The notes beneath the pieces are model-generated. The model searched no databases and was not told the origin of the DNA. It saw only the letters and a program-made list of their open reading frames with translations. A stretch of 64,000 nt of DNA, taken from NCBI GenBank assembly GCA_965153455.1, contig OZ234502.1, positions 14,043,495 to 14,107,494 of the forward strand, read 5' to 3'. This stretch comes from Sphagnum compactum. Its lineage: Eukaryota > Bryophyta > Sphagnopsida > Sphagnales. Below, in pieces: positions 26,331 to 38,560 of this stretch. The position numbers and the translations under genes are program-made. Within the stretch, counting starts at the first letter, position 1. Each line of letters opens with the position of its first letter.

Positions 26331-27319
26331 CCTCTTCTATTTTTTCCATTTATTCCCACCTCGTTTTCAAAAGTAACTCAAGACCTTGGTCCTTGCCCTT
26401 AGTCTTCTCTCCATCCCCATTGACTGGCCCTTGTTTCCCTGTTATATCTTAGCACGTCCCATGTCTTATTTTTCATTCAAGTTCATACATGTTCTAGATT
26501 ATGCTCTGTGGGTCTAGTTAGAACTCATACAGTTAAGATTTTCTCTCGCTCCACATGTGCTTATTGTTGCTTGTAGACTGGTTGGTTTGCTTAAAATTCA
26601 GGTTTCCATCAACCTTTAAACAAACCGTATTCAACTCCCATTAGTCTAATAGTAGTTGCATCAATAGGTTTCCCTCCTTCAGTTCCTATGTCAGCTTTGA
26701 CATAAAAGAGTTAGCAGACTATTGTTTTACCAATTCCTTTAGCCCCTTGCAAAGATGTGCAATGTTTTTCATTTCTCCTGTGGCCACTTTGCACATGACC
26801 ATTTAAATGAGAAGAGTGCCCCACTGAAACTTTTCCACTGACACACATTTCTATATAGGCTCCAGTACAAACTCATGTTGTCAGTTAATTCTAGAGCTAT
26901 GAAGGGAAAATGATGAATACCTAGCTCTCTCATAAACAAGTGCATTTCCACTAAGTGTTACATAATCTACATGAGTTTGGAGTCTGTGCTCCACCACAGA
27001 ATCCGTCATGGCCATGTGGTCAAGCAAGAATAGAGGTCAGATGGAAATGGAAATATCACAAGATGGCCACAAAAGTTGGAAAATAGGAGTAAGCTCCTGA
27101 ATGTCACCTGGACAGGACTCAATGACAATTAGGATATCCTTGCCATCCCTTGAAAGATTTACTTTCTCTCCCATGTCCAAAATTTGTAACAGCACAGGTT
27201 ACAAATCATTTCACTTTCTGTCCTGCCCCTAAAAGTTTCAAGTTGTTGTCTTCATTATCAAGCTTGGCAGCCTTGATACAGCAAGTAGAAACAGGTTTAC
27301 TTTGTCTCACTTTCGTGTA
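26331..27319. other. Intergenic region and probable 3' UTR of the BTB gene
   Basis: No gene recognised. The part nearest 27319 probably includes the 3' UTR of the minus-strand BTB/POZ gene. Confidence 0.4.
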
Positions 27320-29156
27320 TTATCTTACACTTGGGGTTGAAATTGGCTCTTCTAGAGAAAAACTTTCTTCTGATCTCAGAAGAGCTCTCACCATGTCCAT
27401 ATCTGCTTCTTGTTGTGCCTGCCGAAGCTTCCCACACCAAGCATCAAAAGCCTTGCTGAGATCTGGCCACACCTCTCGACATTTGAGACAAGCCCCAATC
27501 CAGATCTTGAATATCATCTCCTGGTCAACTATGGGAAGAGTCTCCACCACAGCTCCAAGACCATCCTCCAGGCTTTTCTGCAATTCAGAATCTTTCCCAA
27601 AATTGTAACCTCCATCATTACCTAGCTTTGCTATCACTGGCAGCCATGTTGTGACTAGGCCTAACCGCACTTGTCGTGGGGATACCAGCTCCCCCTTCTG
27701 CAAGGCTTGGAGCAAACGTACAAGGATCTGAAATAGGGTTTCTGTGAAGGGATTCTGATAGATCCTTGAGACCATCACTTGAGCAAGCTCCTGCTCCTCA
27801 GAGAACATCTTCACTGCAGCATCTGCTATCTTAAGGGCAAATAATTCATCCAAAAGCCAGCGCAAGACCGAGCATGCCACTGTAACCTAATGGCCAATCC
27901 AATAGACAGATCAGAAACTTGCCATACCCTATCATCAGTTGATATTTTGTAATCAAGTGCCAAGAACAACAACTTCTCAAGATTTTCATCCCGGAATGCA
28001 TGCACCAGAAATTGAATTGAACATGAGACAGCAGATTGATAAAACAAAGTTCACTACAAAATCTGTACTCCAAAGGCAACAGCCTCTGAGATCCCAAGAG
28101 GTACTGGAACATACATTTGTGGCACATTCTATGACAATTTGCAACATCTCCAATCAAAAAAGTAAACTAGTCAATGGATGTTTTCATTTCCAAGAGACTA
28201 ATCTTTGTAGGAGAGTACATCCTCACATGCTAGAGTACATACAATTAGGTCATACCTGCAGTCAACAAACAATTTCGAGATGGCGCAGCCAACCTTCTTC
28301 CTCGGTACAAGAGAAGAATATTAGAAATAAATGTCCGTCTTAGGGTGCATCAATTTACCTGATGAGAATTCCACGAGATCAAGTTGGCAAATTTCCGCAG
28401 CTGTATCTTCAGCTGCTCAAGATTGCTCTGTAACTCCTTGAAAAGCGCGACCTCATTGACGGCAGCAAAGGCCGGCGAGGAAGACTCTTGCACGTTGGCA
28501 AGCAGCACTCTCTCCGTAATGTCGCGGGCTTTCGAAGGCGCGCCGTTGGTGACCAGCGTCAACAGCTCGCCTAATACGTCCTGCATCACGTCTGCAGGCT
28601 TACAATCCAGTAAGCTCGCTGGCGAACACAACCTGGCAGCTAAATCTGGCGAGACTTGCAGGTGCAAAGCGGCTACACAGGATCGTATGGCACTCTCGTT
28701 TTCAGCGGACCAGGGGACGGATTCCAAGTAGCGCATACAAGCGGCGACGCAATCGTGGAAGAGGAGCTCGGCCGCGACTTGCAGGATCTGCAAGGCGTCT
28801 TGCACGTCACTGAACGTGGTATGTTTCACACGATCAGCATAAAGCAACTGAATACAACGGACATAAGCACCAGTATCGACACACTTGTCGAGCGTGATCT
28901 CCAAGGGTTTGGAACACTGGCCAGACTCCGAGGAGGAAGAAGAAGCTGAAGCCCAGCGCTCGCTCAATCGGGCTTCAAAAAACTCGGATTTCCGCAACGC
29001 CCGCGAGTGCAACAAGAGGGGAGGCAAAGCCGGACCTTCCAAAGGGCGGAGATAAAGGAGCAAGTCGGCGGATTGGTCATCACCGTAGCGCGGAGCTCGC
29101 AGGACAGCCGCCTGCTCCTGCATCGCCATGGTCTTGTTTACCAACGACCTAGGCAT
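27320..29156 (-). CDS. BTB/POZ domain protein, At3g05675-like, two exons
   Basis: Exon 1 is 29156-28359 (donor CAG|GTAAAT) and exon 2 is 27886-27320 (acceptor TTAG|GTTACA), intron phase 0. The join runs WNSHQ to VTVACSVLRWLLDEL without a shift. Two in-frame starts are possible: 29156 in a weak context, or 29129 in ACCATGG, which I prefer and which gives 445 residues. Residues about 16-125 (numbered from 29129) form the BTB fold: SADLLLYLRP, LLLHSRALRKSEFFEARLSE, and CIQLLYADRV. A long helical region follows, then the C-terminal domain seen in plant At3g05675/At1g63850 proteins, with VRLGLVTTWLPVIAKLG and a late WPDLSKAFDAWC. Such BTB proteins usually serve as CUL3 ubiquitin-ligase substrate adaptors; the target here is unknown. 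Exon 1 is CpG-rich against a CpG-poor background. Confidence 0.82.
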
Positions 29157-29369
29157 CAATCGGCAAGAAGCCGGCTATTCGATTCCAGGGAGCCTCACGT
29201 TTCCCCAAATACCAACACTTTTGTGGCACCATTTGAGTTATTAAGCAAAATGATGCCAACAAAATACCTTACCTAATACGAGTGAAAGATCTTTCACTCT
29301 TAATACAATACTAGTGTCGCCTGTGCTGTTGCCCCCCGTGTGAACTTGATACTCAATTAATTTTTCCTT

Positions 29370-29745
29370 CCAAAACCAATTTTTGTAACTTTATTGAATT
29401 TCAAATGACAAAAGCTACTCAAAATTCAATATCTCTCACACCTTACTAGGTCTACAAATTTCCAAGTCACCTTCATTAAATCCTAATCATCGAGGGGTTT
29501 CCATTAATGTCAAGAGCTAGACCCCTATTCTCTCATTGTCTTTTGTTTTGATTTAAGTGAATTCTAAATGAAAAACTTGTTCAATATTCAATAACTTCTC
29601 CACTACATTATGAAACCAATTCAGAGCACCCCCTATTCATTGATGACTTTCCAATAGTAACAAGAGCACAACAAGAGGCGCCATGGTTTGGGAGGTGTCA
29701 ACATGATAAACAAAACAAACAAATAATGGTATAACAAACCTATGA
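29370..29745. mobile_element. Arm of the inverted-repeat element family
   Basis: This stretch matches, in the same direction, the right arm of the element at 41.81-42.81 kb: shared phrases include 'caatatctc', 'tgatgactttccaat', 'accatggtttgggag' and 'caaacaaacaaat'. Only one arm is present, so this is a fragment or a solo arm. The rest of 29157-30444 shows no gene. Confidence 0.5.
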
Positions 29746-30439
29746 CCAAATACTCACCCTTGATCAAACATTTTGGGGGTTCATTAATACATCACAAATT
29801 TCATGGATGATGGATTGTCAATAATGTTCATACGGATTTCAATTCTTCATATATACGTGTCAAATTCGTTGACTTTAAAAGGCATTCCACACATGTATGC
29901 ATTATCCATTATGCCAACATTAACTTGACATCTTTTTCATGTTAGACACTAACATGTTGAAATCCCATGAAAAGCATGTACGACAAATTCTATGCATTTT
30001 TCGTGCAAGAATGATATATGACAACATGGACATGGAATTCGTGTTTGATTCCCACCTACGGATTCAATGTCATATTCACATTATAACTTTGCCCAACACG
30101 ATATTTGTGTGATTTCTTCATACTTTTTGTTAGTGAAATAAATCACATGAAATTAATGTCATAATCTTTTTTTATGATTGTTCGTACACATTTTATGCTA
30201 ATGCAATTATGTTCCATTGTCAATTTTTTAAAACTCATACACATGTCAACCCGACAAACTATGTTACATCAACCCTACAAATTATGTTAAATAATTGACA
30301 TTTAAGACCACACTAGCTTCATCAACTTGATACCGTCTCCAAAAACATAGGCCAAATGATTATTAACAAATATGCATCCTAATTTTTTGTTGCATTTCCT
30401 AGAAGCAACATGAAGAGTCTTACAACTTGAAATAATGCA

Positions 30440-30444
30440 CACAA
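30440..30444. repeat. Left target-site duplication CACAA
   Basis: The five bases CACAA directly precede the LTR at 30445 and are repeated directly after it at 31246-31250, as expected for integrase-mediated insertion. Confidence 0.8.
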
Positions 30445-31245
30445 TGACGCGCTCCTAAGTCCCTTGTTGAACCCACTTGAGGGTCCAACTATGTAGAGTT
30501 GCAGAAAGTTGGGACTTGAGGGCCACTCCCGACTTCCAGCACTAAAAGGGGGTAGAGGGGCATGCTAGAAGTCCCGGGATTAGACTAGGAAGAGGACTAG
30601 ATTATCAAGCTTGAATCTGCATCCAAAACCAACCACAAGAGGGTTAGTTAGCATTCGGGAACACCCTTGGGTGTTGGGACAAGCCACGGGCACTTTGACA
30701 CACAAGACTCACCACGGCCTGGACTCGGGGGAAGCCACCACCTTCCCCCATATAGTATACTCTGCAGCTCTACGCGGAGGCTACATCCGAATGGCTCTTT
30801 TTCTCGGGACTCCCAAAGGGGAGTCCCGAAACTGTCCCGGGTTGGACTCCTGGGACTTTGGGAGCTCGTATCTCCCAGTGACCCTTGAACCAAAGTTGTA
30901 GCTCTCCTCGAGAGCTTTTCAACGCCATGTTGCACTCCTCCTGCACATGTCGGGATCATATCGATTCCCGACTTTTAGTGGTCGGGAGTCAAACTGCCAG
31001 TTTGACTCCCGACCCTTCTTTTGCCCATAACTTGGGCTGCAGATGTCCAAATGGTTCATGCGAGACCATTTTGGACATCTACACTTCGAGATCTTTTCAA
31101 TGACATGAAGAGCGCTCCAATGCAAGGAGATTTGACCCCTCAAATAGTCTTCTGAATTTTCGGGAGTCCTGGAGGACTCAAAGTCTCCCACTTTTGGGAG
31201 TGTGAGTTGCATTCTCACACTTTTGCCCAAAGTGGGGTTGCGACA
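30445..31245 (-). mobile_element. Solo LTR 1, 801 bases, minus orientation
   Basis: On the minus strand it begins TGTCGCAACCCC and ends GCGTCA, the TG...CA ends of an LTR. It is flanked by identical CACAA duplications. It is homologous along its length to the plus-strand LTR at 55022-55937. A TATA-like word (ACTATATGG, minus strand near 30750) is followed by GGTGGTGGCTTCCCCC and GGTGAGTCTTG, both also present in the other copy and placed like the promoter and R region of an LTR. No internal retroelement sequence adjoins it, so it is a solo LTR left by recombination between two LTRs. It contains a 17-bp-arm hairpin. Confidence 0.85.
30980..31014. repeat. Perfect hairpin, 17-bp arms, 1-base loop
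   Basis: GGTCGGGAGTCAAACTG (30980-30996) is the exact reverse complement of 30998-31014, with a single C between. It lies upstream of the TATA-like word of solo LTR 1, that is in the U3 part. The equivalent hairpin is in solo LTR 2 at 55345-55378. Confidence 0.9.
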
Positions 31246-31250
31246 CACAA
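31246..31250. repeat. Right target-site duplication CACAA
   Basis: Identical to 30440-30444 and directly adjoining the TG end of the minus-strand LTR. Confidence 0.8.
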
Positions 31251-34200
31251 ATCTTCCTTTGTTAAACAAACAAAATTTTCAAAAAACCCATGTTTCATTT
31301 TGAAAAGAGTTAACCTTTTTTGTTTTTTAGTAGACTAACTAAGCTCACCATTTGTGTTACAAATAACTCTTTGTAACTACAAAGCCTTAAGAACCTATAA
31401 GCTAACAACAGACTCCTCAAAATTTGGAAGAATCTGAGATATTGGAATCTTGAAAAGGTTTTTAATCAAATCATGTTAATACCCTAATATCATATGCCAA
31501 TTGTTTTTAAATGCATAAGTCAAACTAGTGAAAAATCAAAGGGTAAAAGTTGGTGATTATCATTGTCAACTTCATATGACTGAAGTAATACACAAAACAA
31601 CAATCATTTATAAAGATCCATGTTCCTCTTTTCATGTTAACCACAAAAATAAACACTATAAAATATTAACTAACTTCGGGAATACACAACATAATGTCAA
31701 AGATTAATGTTTATGAATCTTCATAAAAAAATCCATATTTTGCAAAGAGACACAATGCCACCATCTAGTTGAACAAAAAGAAAAACAATTTTTCCCATGC
31801 ATCTTACTGATGGAATAGATGTTAAAGTAAGGACCTTTAAGTAATATAGACATTTCGCCACCTCACTCTTCACATGTTCATACAAAATAGTTAATTTCTT
31901 CCTATCTTGTAGTTTCCCCTTCCTCGCACAATTTCATTGATAATCATCGAAGAAACCATAGCAAAAGTTGTTAAACTACATCGAGATCTTTCAAAATTTA
32001 AGGAATTTTTTCAATGGAAAGAGATGGTTAGAACATTATGACCCATTTGCAAGCCCAATCTACTCTCGTGCAATATATTGTTCAAATCACAGCTATTGAA
32101 TAATAGAACCGATTGAGATAGCCTAACAAATTATAAAAGAGTAGATAAGAACCCAATATATAACTAGGTTTGCCAAACAAAATGTAAAGTTGTCTTGGGT
32201 TCAATTTTGGAATAAGAAACGGAAAATGAACATGTTGGTCAGCAACCTCTCCCTGTGTTTTAATCTTGTGATACTAAATGGTCTCACTCTAGCAATTTAT
32301 GAAGAAACATATACATGAAATAGCAACTATTGAAATACAATTGTGAATTGAATCACATCATGCATTCCCTTAAAGAACACATTTTAAGCTTAGAACCACA
32401 ACTGCTACTAAAGGATAAATATGACTACCGGAATTAAGGTGCATTGATCACAAACTAATCACCATATGGAATTCTCCTTAGATCATCAAAATCAAGTATG
32501 ACCTACAGCCAACGAATTAAAGTCAATAGTTTCCATTAACATGTATGGTCACAATACATCCAAAAACATTGCAAGTCCGTGTAGCTTTTTAATTATTAAA
32601 TGCATCAAAATGGAATTGTCGCATTCGATATGGATGAGAGCTAAAATAAGAAAACATACATCAAAAATTTCATCTTCTCCAAAATTGGAGATATGATAAT
32701 GGTGTAACCAAACCATGCAACCATTTTTACAAATTAAGATTGTGCTAGTTAGAAAAGCTTGTGTGTTTCCCCCTTCGAAATGTACAGAAAAACCACATTT
32801 TCAAATACCTATTAACTCTTCTTGAAAATCAGCTTAGTGTAAGCTTAATCCATTGTCCACTACATTGGATGGACCATATTCCCAACAACATTGTGACTAT
32901 TTTTGACCCTAATTAGCAGACCTAATCATTATCATAAACTTGCACAACACCATACCTACTAGGTGTGGAAAGTCTCATATGCACCCCTTGGATAAAGTAT
33001 TGTTGAATTGCCATTTTTCATGAGCTTAAACATAGCTTTTCCCGAGACTAACACTACTCCAAATGTGTGATACAAATTTGACATTGAAAGCTCTTGAGAT
33101 AATTTAATCACATGGAGAAGCCATTTGAATTTAAAGACCTTTTGTGTTTTACACTTGAGAAAGTTTACTCCTAAGGGCTTCTCTTAATTTGAGGGTTGTA
33201 GCCTTCAAGGCAATAGCTTGAGGGCGTAGGCTTGAAAGCGTAACCTTCAGGCTCCCAAGGGCGTCTCCTAATTTGAAGTTTTCTGATTCTACAAAAAAAT
33301 TGAAATTGAAATTGGAATCTATTCTATTCCATTTTTTCCAAAAATCTAAAACAAAAGGCTTTTTGATCTCTCTGAAATTTCAAGGAACCATAAGTGGAAG
33401 TTCTTTAAAAATTCAAATAACATTGGTTTGAATGCAAGCCTTTTTATGTGGATTAGGCTTCCTTTGGACCACTTTTGCATCCATTTGTTGTGTTTGAATT
33501 TGTGTCATGCTCATAGGCCTTCTCAAGAATACTGATCTGGTACCCATTTGTGAAACCATGGCTTTTGGGTGATTGATTAATCTTTGGTGTTGCAAACATA
33601 ATTCATCAGAAGAATGAAGCATTGCAAGGATGTGTTATTATTGACAGCAACTGTGAAAAGGATTTCATAGGCGCAATGGAGGGGTTACTTAAACCACAAA
33701 GAATGTGATAATTCGGACTAATTCCTCCGACACTCATTCAACGTGATTTTTCAAATTGAATTACGAAACAATACTTGAGAAGGTTTAATATAAGTACTTA
33801 TAAGCTTTAACGCGCTCTTTCTTCACTCCTTGATCTAAAATTTCAAATGCAAGTGCAACAAATAAAAACTTACTTGGGATTGTATGACCTCTTGACTTGC
33901 GCATAAGGTTTTGATTCTTGATCCAAGCTCCCTCCAACACCAATGGTCTCCAACAAGTTTGGTCTCCCACCATATGCAAAATAACACCAGTCACCTTAAT
34001 AGCATCGCCTCCCAGCAGACACACCACAATGTGAAGCGACTTTTTGTCCCTCTACTCCCGGTTCTATGAAGTGATTATACTTGAAAGTACATATGCTACC
34101 GGTGGAGGGAAAAATGCAAATGTGTTTATAGATGTTAGGTTGCATTTGTAGTTGAAACCAAGTAATTTGCCTCCTATGCATGATTTACGATTTAGAATTG

Positions 34201-34292
34201 ATAGATATATTTTCTAAGCTCGAACTCTAAATCCTAGAATTTTGTGTTAAGCTATCATTCATTCAAACCAACTTTTAAGGATTCAACACCAT
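31251..34292. other. Intergenic AT-rich region
   Basis: No gene or recognisable transposon coding. A short run of related phrases ('ttgagggcgtaggcttgaaagcgtaacc') occurs around 33180-33270. Confidence 0.5.
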
Positions 34293-34652
34293 GTTCAACT
34301 TGGCAGCAGACCACCGGTCACTTAAAATATTACTCCTATTGCATATGTTGTCCAAATCGAGCTTACCATAGCTCATTAAAAAGTTAACTACAAAGCGTAT
34401 ATGCCTACCAAATTCCAAGCTCTGTCCCCAAACCAATAAGAAGTTATGTTTCGGGTTTTATGAAAGCAAAAAGTTCAACTTGGCTGCATACCACCAGTCA
34501 CTTAAAATATTACTCCTATCGCATGTGTTGTCTAAATTGAGCTTGCTTTAGCTCATTAGAAAGCTAGCTATAACGTGTTTTTGCCTTCCAAATTGTAGGT
34601 TCTGCACCCAAATTAGTAAGAAGTTGTGCTACCAAACCCGAGAGGGTTTGTG
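34293..34652. repeat. 180-base tandem duplication
   Basis: Two copies start with GTTCAACTTGGC at 34293 and 34473. They share CACTTAAAATATTACTCCTA, TTGAGCTT and ATAAGAAGTT-like phrases, with roughly one substitution in ten bases. Confidence 0.75.
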
Positions 34653-35544
34653 AAATTCTTCTAAAATTTCAAGCTCTCAACATTCTCCTACTCACTTCTA
34701 TTCTTTCGAAGTACTCCAAACATCCAACACACTCTTCCTCTTTCCACCATCTATTAAGACTCATCCCCTTCTCCTCCCCTGCCCAAGAAAAATAACACAA
34801 GAAAAAGACCCCCCTTGAGCTTGTTTTCTTTGTCCAATGGTAGTTGTGGAAATCCTTCCCTCTAATCCATGGCCTCTTCATCCTTCAAGAACCAATGAGA
34901 ATTGAGAATGATTTGCCCTCCAATGGAATTTAGGATGAGCATTCTTGTGTTCAATGAAATACCAAAAGGGTTCCATCCTCCAATCAAATAAGATGATAAT
35001 CCTCATGACCAATAGAATTGTAGGACTCATCATTTTCCTTATCTTGAACATTTTGATGAGGTTTTTGAGCTCGATCCTTATCCACTTTGTCCGTTTAACT
35101 TTCACATACTAATTCTTCATCCTAATTATTTCAAGTAACTAACTACTAGGATAATTTATCGGTAGTAATAAGTAAACATCCTTGAGTTTCTACTTGACTA
35201 AATCAATTCAATGGTAGTACTAACATTCCATGTACCATTTACTCTTTTAATATCCTCTAGTTATTCTTTATCAGGTACTAATTAACTATGTAGTACATAG
35301 TAAATTGGAATTAAAATTTCCATCACAAGAACCCCCATGTACTTCTAGATCCACCATCAAAATTAAAGTTTGACGAATCCATTAAAACTAAGATGTCCAG
35401 GTTTTCATGAGGTTTCGCCATCATTACCACACATTACACCTACCCTAATTTGTTAAATAAAGGCATCGACCCCCTTTGAATGCAAGTACCAAATTGTTCC
35501 GGTTACTCCTTTGGTTTTTGTTGATGCAGGTAAAGATTCAGTCA

Positions 35545-35960
35545 TGGCAAATGATGTTGTTACGCCCTCGAATCCTTAAGTTGCACTAATAGAAAAGGAA
35601 GAATTAAAAAAAACACCACTTGACGTGAATGTTTTCCAACGGCCGTGCGACAAAAAATCGTTCAAAAGAGTGGTGCACACTTTAGTCGATCGTTTGGCAT
35701 GGGATCATCGATTATCTCCTAACTCACATGCTTTAGCGATCTACGTAGAATTTGTTCCCGTTCGTGGAATTGCGCTAAAAAGGTTTGAAGAATGTTAATG
35801 TGAAGATGACGATGTTCGTCTTCATTGTCGAACTTCAGTTCCTGGTGATGGCCATTATCGTTGGTTATGAAGCCCGATCAACCCCCTTTCCATGGAGCAT
35901 CGAGTCGAATACTTAGCTCGCACCATTCGTTGCATTCTGGATTTTCTACAGTTCTGATTT
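35545..35960 (+). pseudogene. Degenerate coding relic of unknown family
   Basis: A plus-strand frame with a few stops reads as clear protein-like text: MANDVVTPSNP, KKSFKRVVHTLVDRLAWDH, SHALAIYVEFVPVRGIAL, DDDVRLHCRTSVPGDGHY, and EHRVEYLARTIRCIL. The composition (many Arg, His and Asp codons, several CpG) differs from the surrounding AT-rich DNA, so this was once coding. One stop (in a WL-stop-SP context) fits CGA to TGA. I do not recognise the family; a transposon-encoded or captured host fragment are both possible. Confidence 0.45.
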
Positions 35961-37324
35961 ATCCCCTCTAAGTTGTTTACTAAATTGTAATTCATTTGAG
36001 GCTACTTAGGTGGAAACTCTAGGATTTAAATTCGATTTCCATCCTATTTACGGACCTAATAGAAGTGACGATTGAATAAGGGTGTATTAGGACTACATCA
36101 TAGAAATATTACAAGCACATCATTAGTGCCTGAAGATTATTTTAGAAACTAATATTTAATATTATCATGGCAAAATGTTGTGTTAACCATGGGCTTGAAG
36201 ATTGTTCTATGTTTATTGGACCTTTCATTGACCTTCTTCAACTACTTCATGATTGTCAACATCCTTGCTACTCACTAAAATACTAGAACAAGATCAATGT
36301 TTTGCTAAACGCCACGAATTTTAGTGTCTGCTTCCACCCCCAACTCTTTAAAGATCTCTCACCCCTAACTACGCAATTGAAGTCCTAAAACTATGGTTAT
36401 CAACTTTTTGTTGAAGAAAAGAACTAACCTAACACCTTATTCACCAATATCATATTTCAAAACGAAAACAACCCCCCACACAACCATGCACATTCATCAT
36501 TCTTTATTCTACCTTGAAGTCGCTAAAAACCCCTAATAACCTTACCACACTCGAATATCCTTGATGCAACTTTTAAAAATTGAGACTACCGCACATGGTT
36601 GTGTTGGTATGGCTCACAATGATTGGAATTTGTAATTCATTTAAGTAATGTTCTATAAATATTTTAACACACAACAATTTGCTTCTACCATCCAAAACAA
36701 GAAACTCTTTTTCAACTTACTTTACTTTCAATTATGTGTAATGTTTGAAATTTTCTCTAATAATGATTGAAATTTTCTCTAATAATGAATTCTAGCTTTG
36801 AAAATGATTTCATGTCAACGGGGTAAGTTTTTAGTGTTTTAAGGTTTTAAAAATTCTTAAATTAAACTTTTGAAATAACTTTTAAAAGGTATATTTTGTG
36901 ACCGACCATCGATTCGCCCATCTTGTGGCATGATGGGTGGACAAGATTATTGTGAAATTGGTGGCTACAGCTAGAAATAAAACCTTAATTTTAAAAAGAA
37001 ACTAAATATAAACCCATGTTTACATTTGTAACCAAGGCCAGCGTGAACCCAAAAACAATTAGTCGACATTGTTGTAGCAAGCCAACCACACCAGACCTTT
37101 TTTTCTGGCGAAATAGAGCCAAAAAACTCGATACAAATTTGAAGGGCTATAAGCACATGCAAAAAAGTAGAAGAAGGAAAACACAACCACTAGTAGCTAG
37201 ATCACATTAGTGGCATCATCAATGGAGCCATATGGCTTTGTGGTCGGTCATGGTTATTGTCACAATGTTTCAACTCTCCACCAATGCCCATTGTAACCTT
37301 AGGATGTAACCAAGGCTCCTAGTT

Positions 37325-38560
37325 GGAGAAGTTACTTGGTGCAAGATCTTTTGGTGGTTCTATTGGTCACCTAGCTCGTCATCAAGCCACTTTTCCTGCT
37401 TCTTTGGGGGAGTTTGGTTTTTTTTCTATGGTTCAGACTGTTGCCGTTGCATTCTTGGGGTGTTGGGCATTGATCGCTCTAGCACTTGTCATTCGTTTCT
37501 AGCAAGATGATCATCTTTTTTTTTTCAATGCATTAGCACATGTTGAAATCGGCTTTCCCATTCTAGATGGCATTACGAAATGTCTGAATTATGTTACCCT
37601 AGGGTGTTCGCTTTCATGTCCCACCCTTTGAGAACCTAATGGTTCAATCTTACCCCTAGTTGTAGGCTTCTTTGGCAGATCGCTTACACGAGCAGGAGTT
37701 TGCTTCCCTTGTAATAGATGCTCTTTCAAAATATCACAAGAGCATGTTTCCGCTCGTGTGCGAGTCCAAGGGTAGGCGCTTGGTTATTAATTCGTTTTCC
37801 CACACCAACATTTCGTTTATCATCAGCCCACTTTTTTATAGCATTATGTACTCGTCTTGGCTTGCCACATCCTACAGTTATGCACCTTTCACGATGTCAA
37901 TGTGGTCATACCATTGACGATTTAGGTACTCATTTGCTTCGATGCCTCTATGGGAGTGAACGTATAGTAGCCCATAACACATTTTGGGATATTGTTACAA
38001 CTATTGTTTTGGAGAGCAAAACACATGTTGAGAAGGAGGTCTCCCACCTTTTCCCTTGCCACATCCGATGACAAGTGAATATTCTTATTATTAGAGGCGA
38101 TTTCCATGCTTTGATGGACATTGTCATTGTTGATTCGACTCACACAAATGTGGTGCAGTGAACATCGACAACAGTAACACATGTAACGAAGATGGCTGGT
38201 CAGGAGAAGACACAATTTTATGTTGAATGAACACCAAGCGATGACTTCATTCCCCTTGCTATTGAGACGTATGGGTGTCTTCATTTTCATTTTGATTCAT
38301 TCTTGATTGCTTGTGCATAGACCACTTTGGTGTGTCATCAATGATTAGCTGTAGTCCCCTTGATGCTCATTTCCCACTATCGATAACATGTGTCCATAGC
38401 TTTGCAGCATGCACAAGCCATATCAATTCTTCAGCGAACTGTTGCACTTGGTCAAGGTTCCTCATCTCTTCCACACATTATAGCTAATGCATCTTCGCCA
38501 TTAGCTGATTTATGGCAAACGACAATTTTCTCCTCTTATGACTTTTGTTATCATTATCAT
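37325..38560 (+). pseudogene. Decayed LINE (non-LTR retrotransposon) 3' part
   Basis: A plus-strand coding relic that resembles the C-terminal part of plant non-LTR retrotransposon ORF2, after the reverse-transcriptase core. Recognisable pieces in order: SMVQTVAVAFLGCWAL (about 37430), HEQEFASLVIDALSKYHKS and SHTNISFIISPLFYSIMYS (37690-37860), then after a frameshift CQCGHTIDDLGTHLLRC (a zinc-finger-like C-x-C...H...C module, about 37898), KEVSHLFPCH, DFIPLAIETYGCLHF (about 38240), LMLISHYR and VSIALQHAQAISILQ (38360-38430). At least six in-frame stops occur. No 3' poly-A tail or target duplication was found. The pre-37.3 kb part of the element is missing or unrecognisable. Confidence 0.6.

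Noticed and set aside
27826-28157. Possible extra exon of the BTB gene (frame with FLVHAFRDENLEKLLFLALDY)
   Set aside because: Exon 1 and exon 2 join in phase 0 without it and give the expected family length; none of its frames can be spliced between them.
28254-28300. A 45-base mini-exon in the BTB intron bounded by AG and GT
   Set aside because: In the phase required it contains a TGA stop; the shifted acceptor breaks the phase of the last exon.
28384-29276. Plus-strand frames of 89-115 codons opposite the BTB exon
   Set aside because: Antisense shadows of a CpG-rich, stop-poor exon.
30611-31269. Frames of 72-116 codons on both strands
   Set aside because: They lie inside the GC-richer solo LTR, whose palindromic sequence leaves several frames open by chance.
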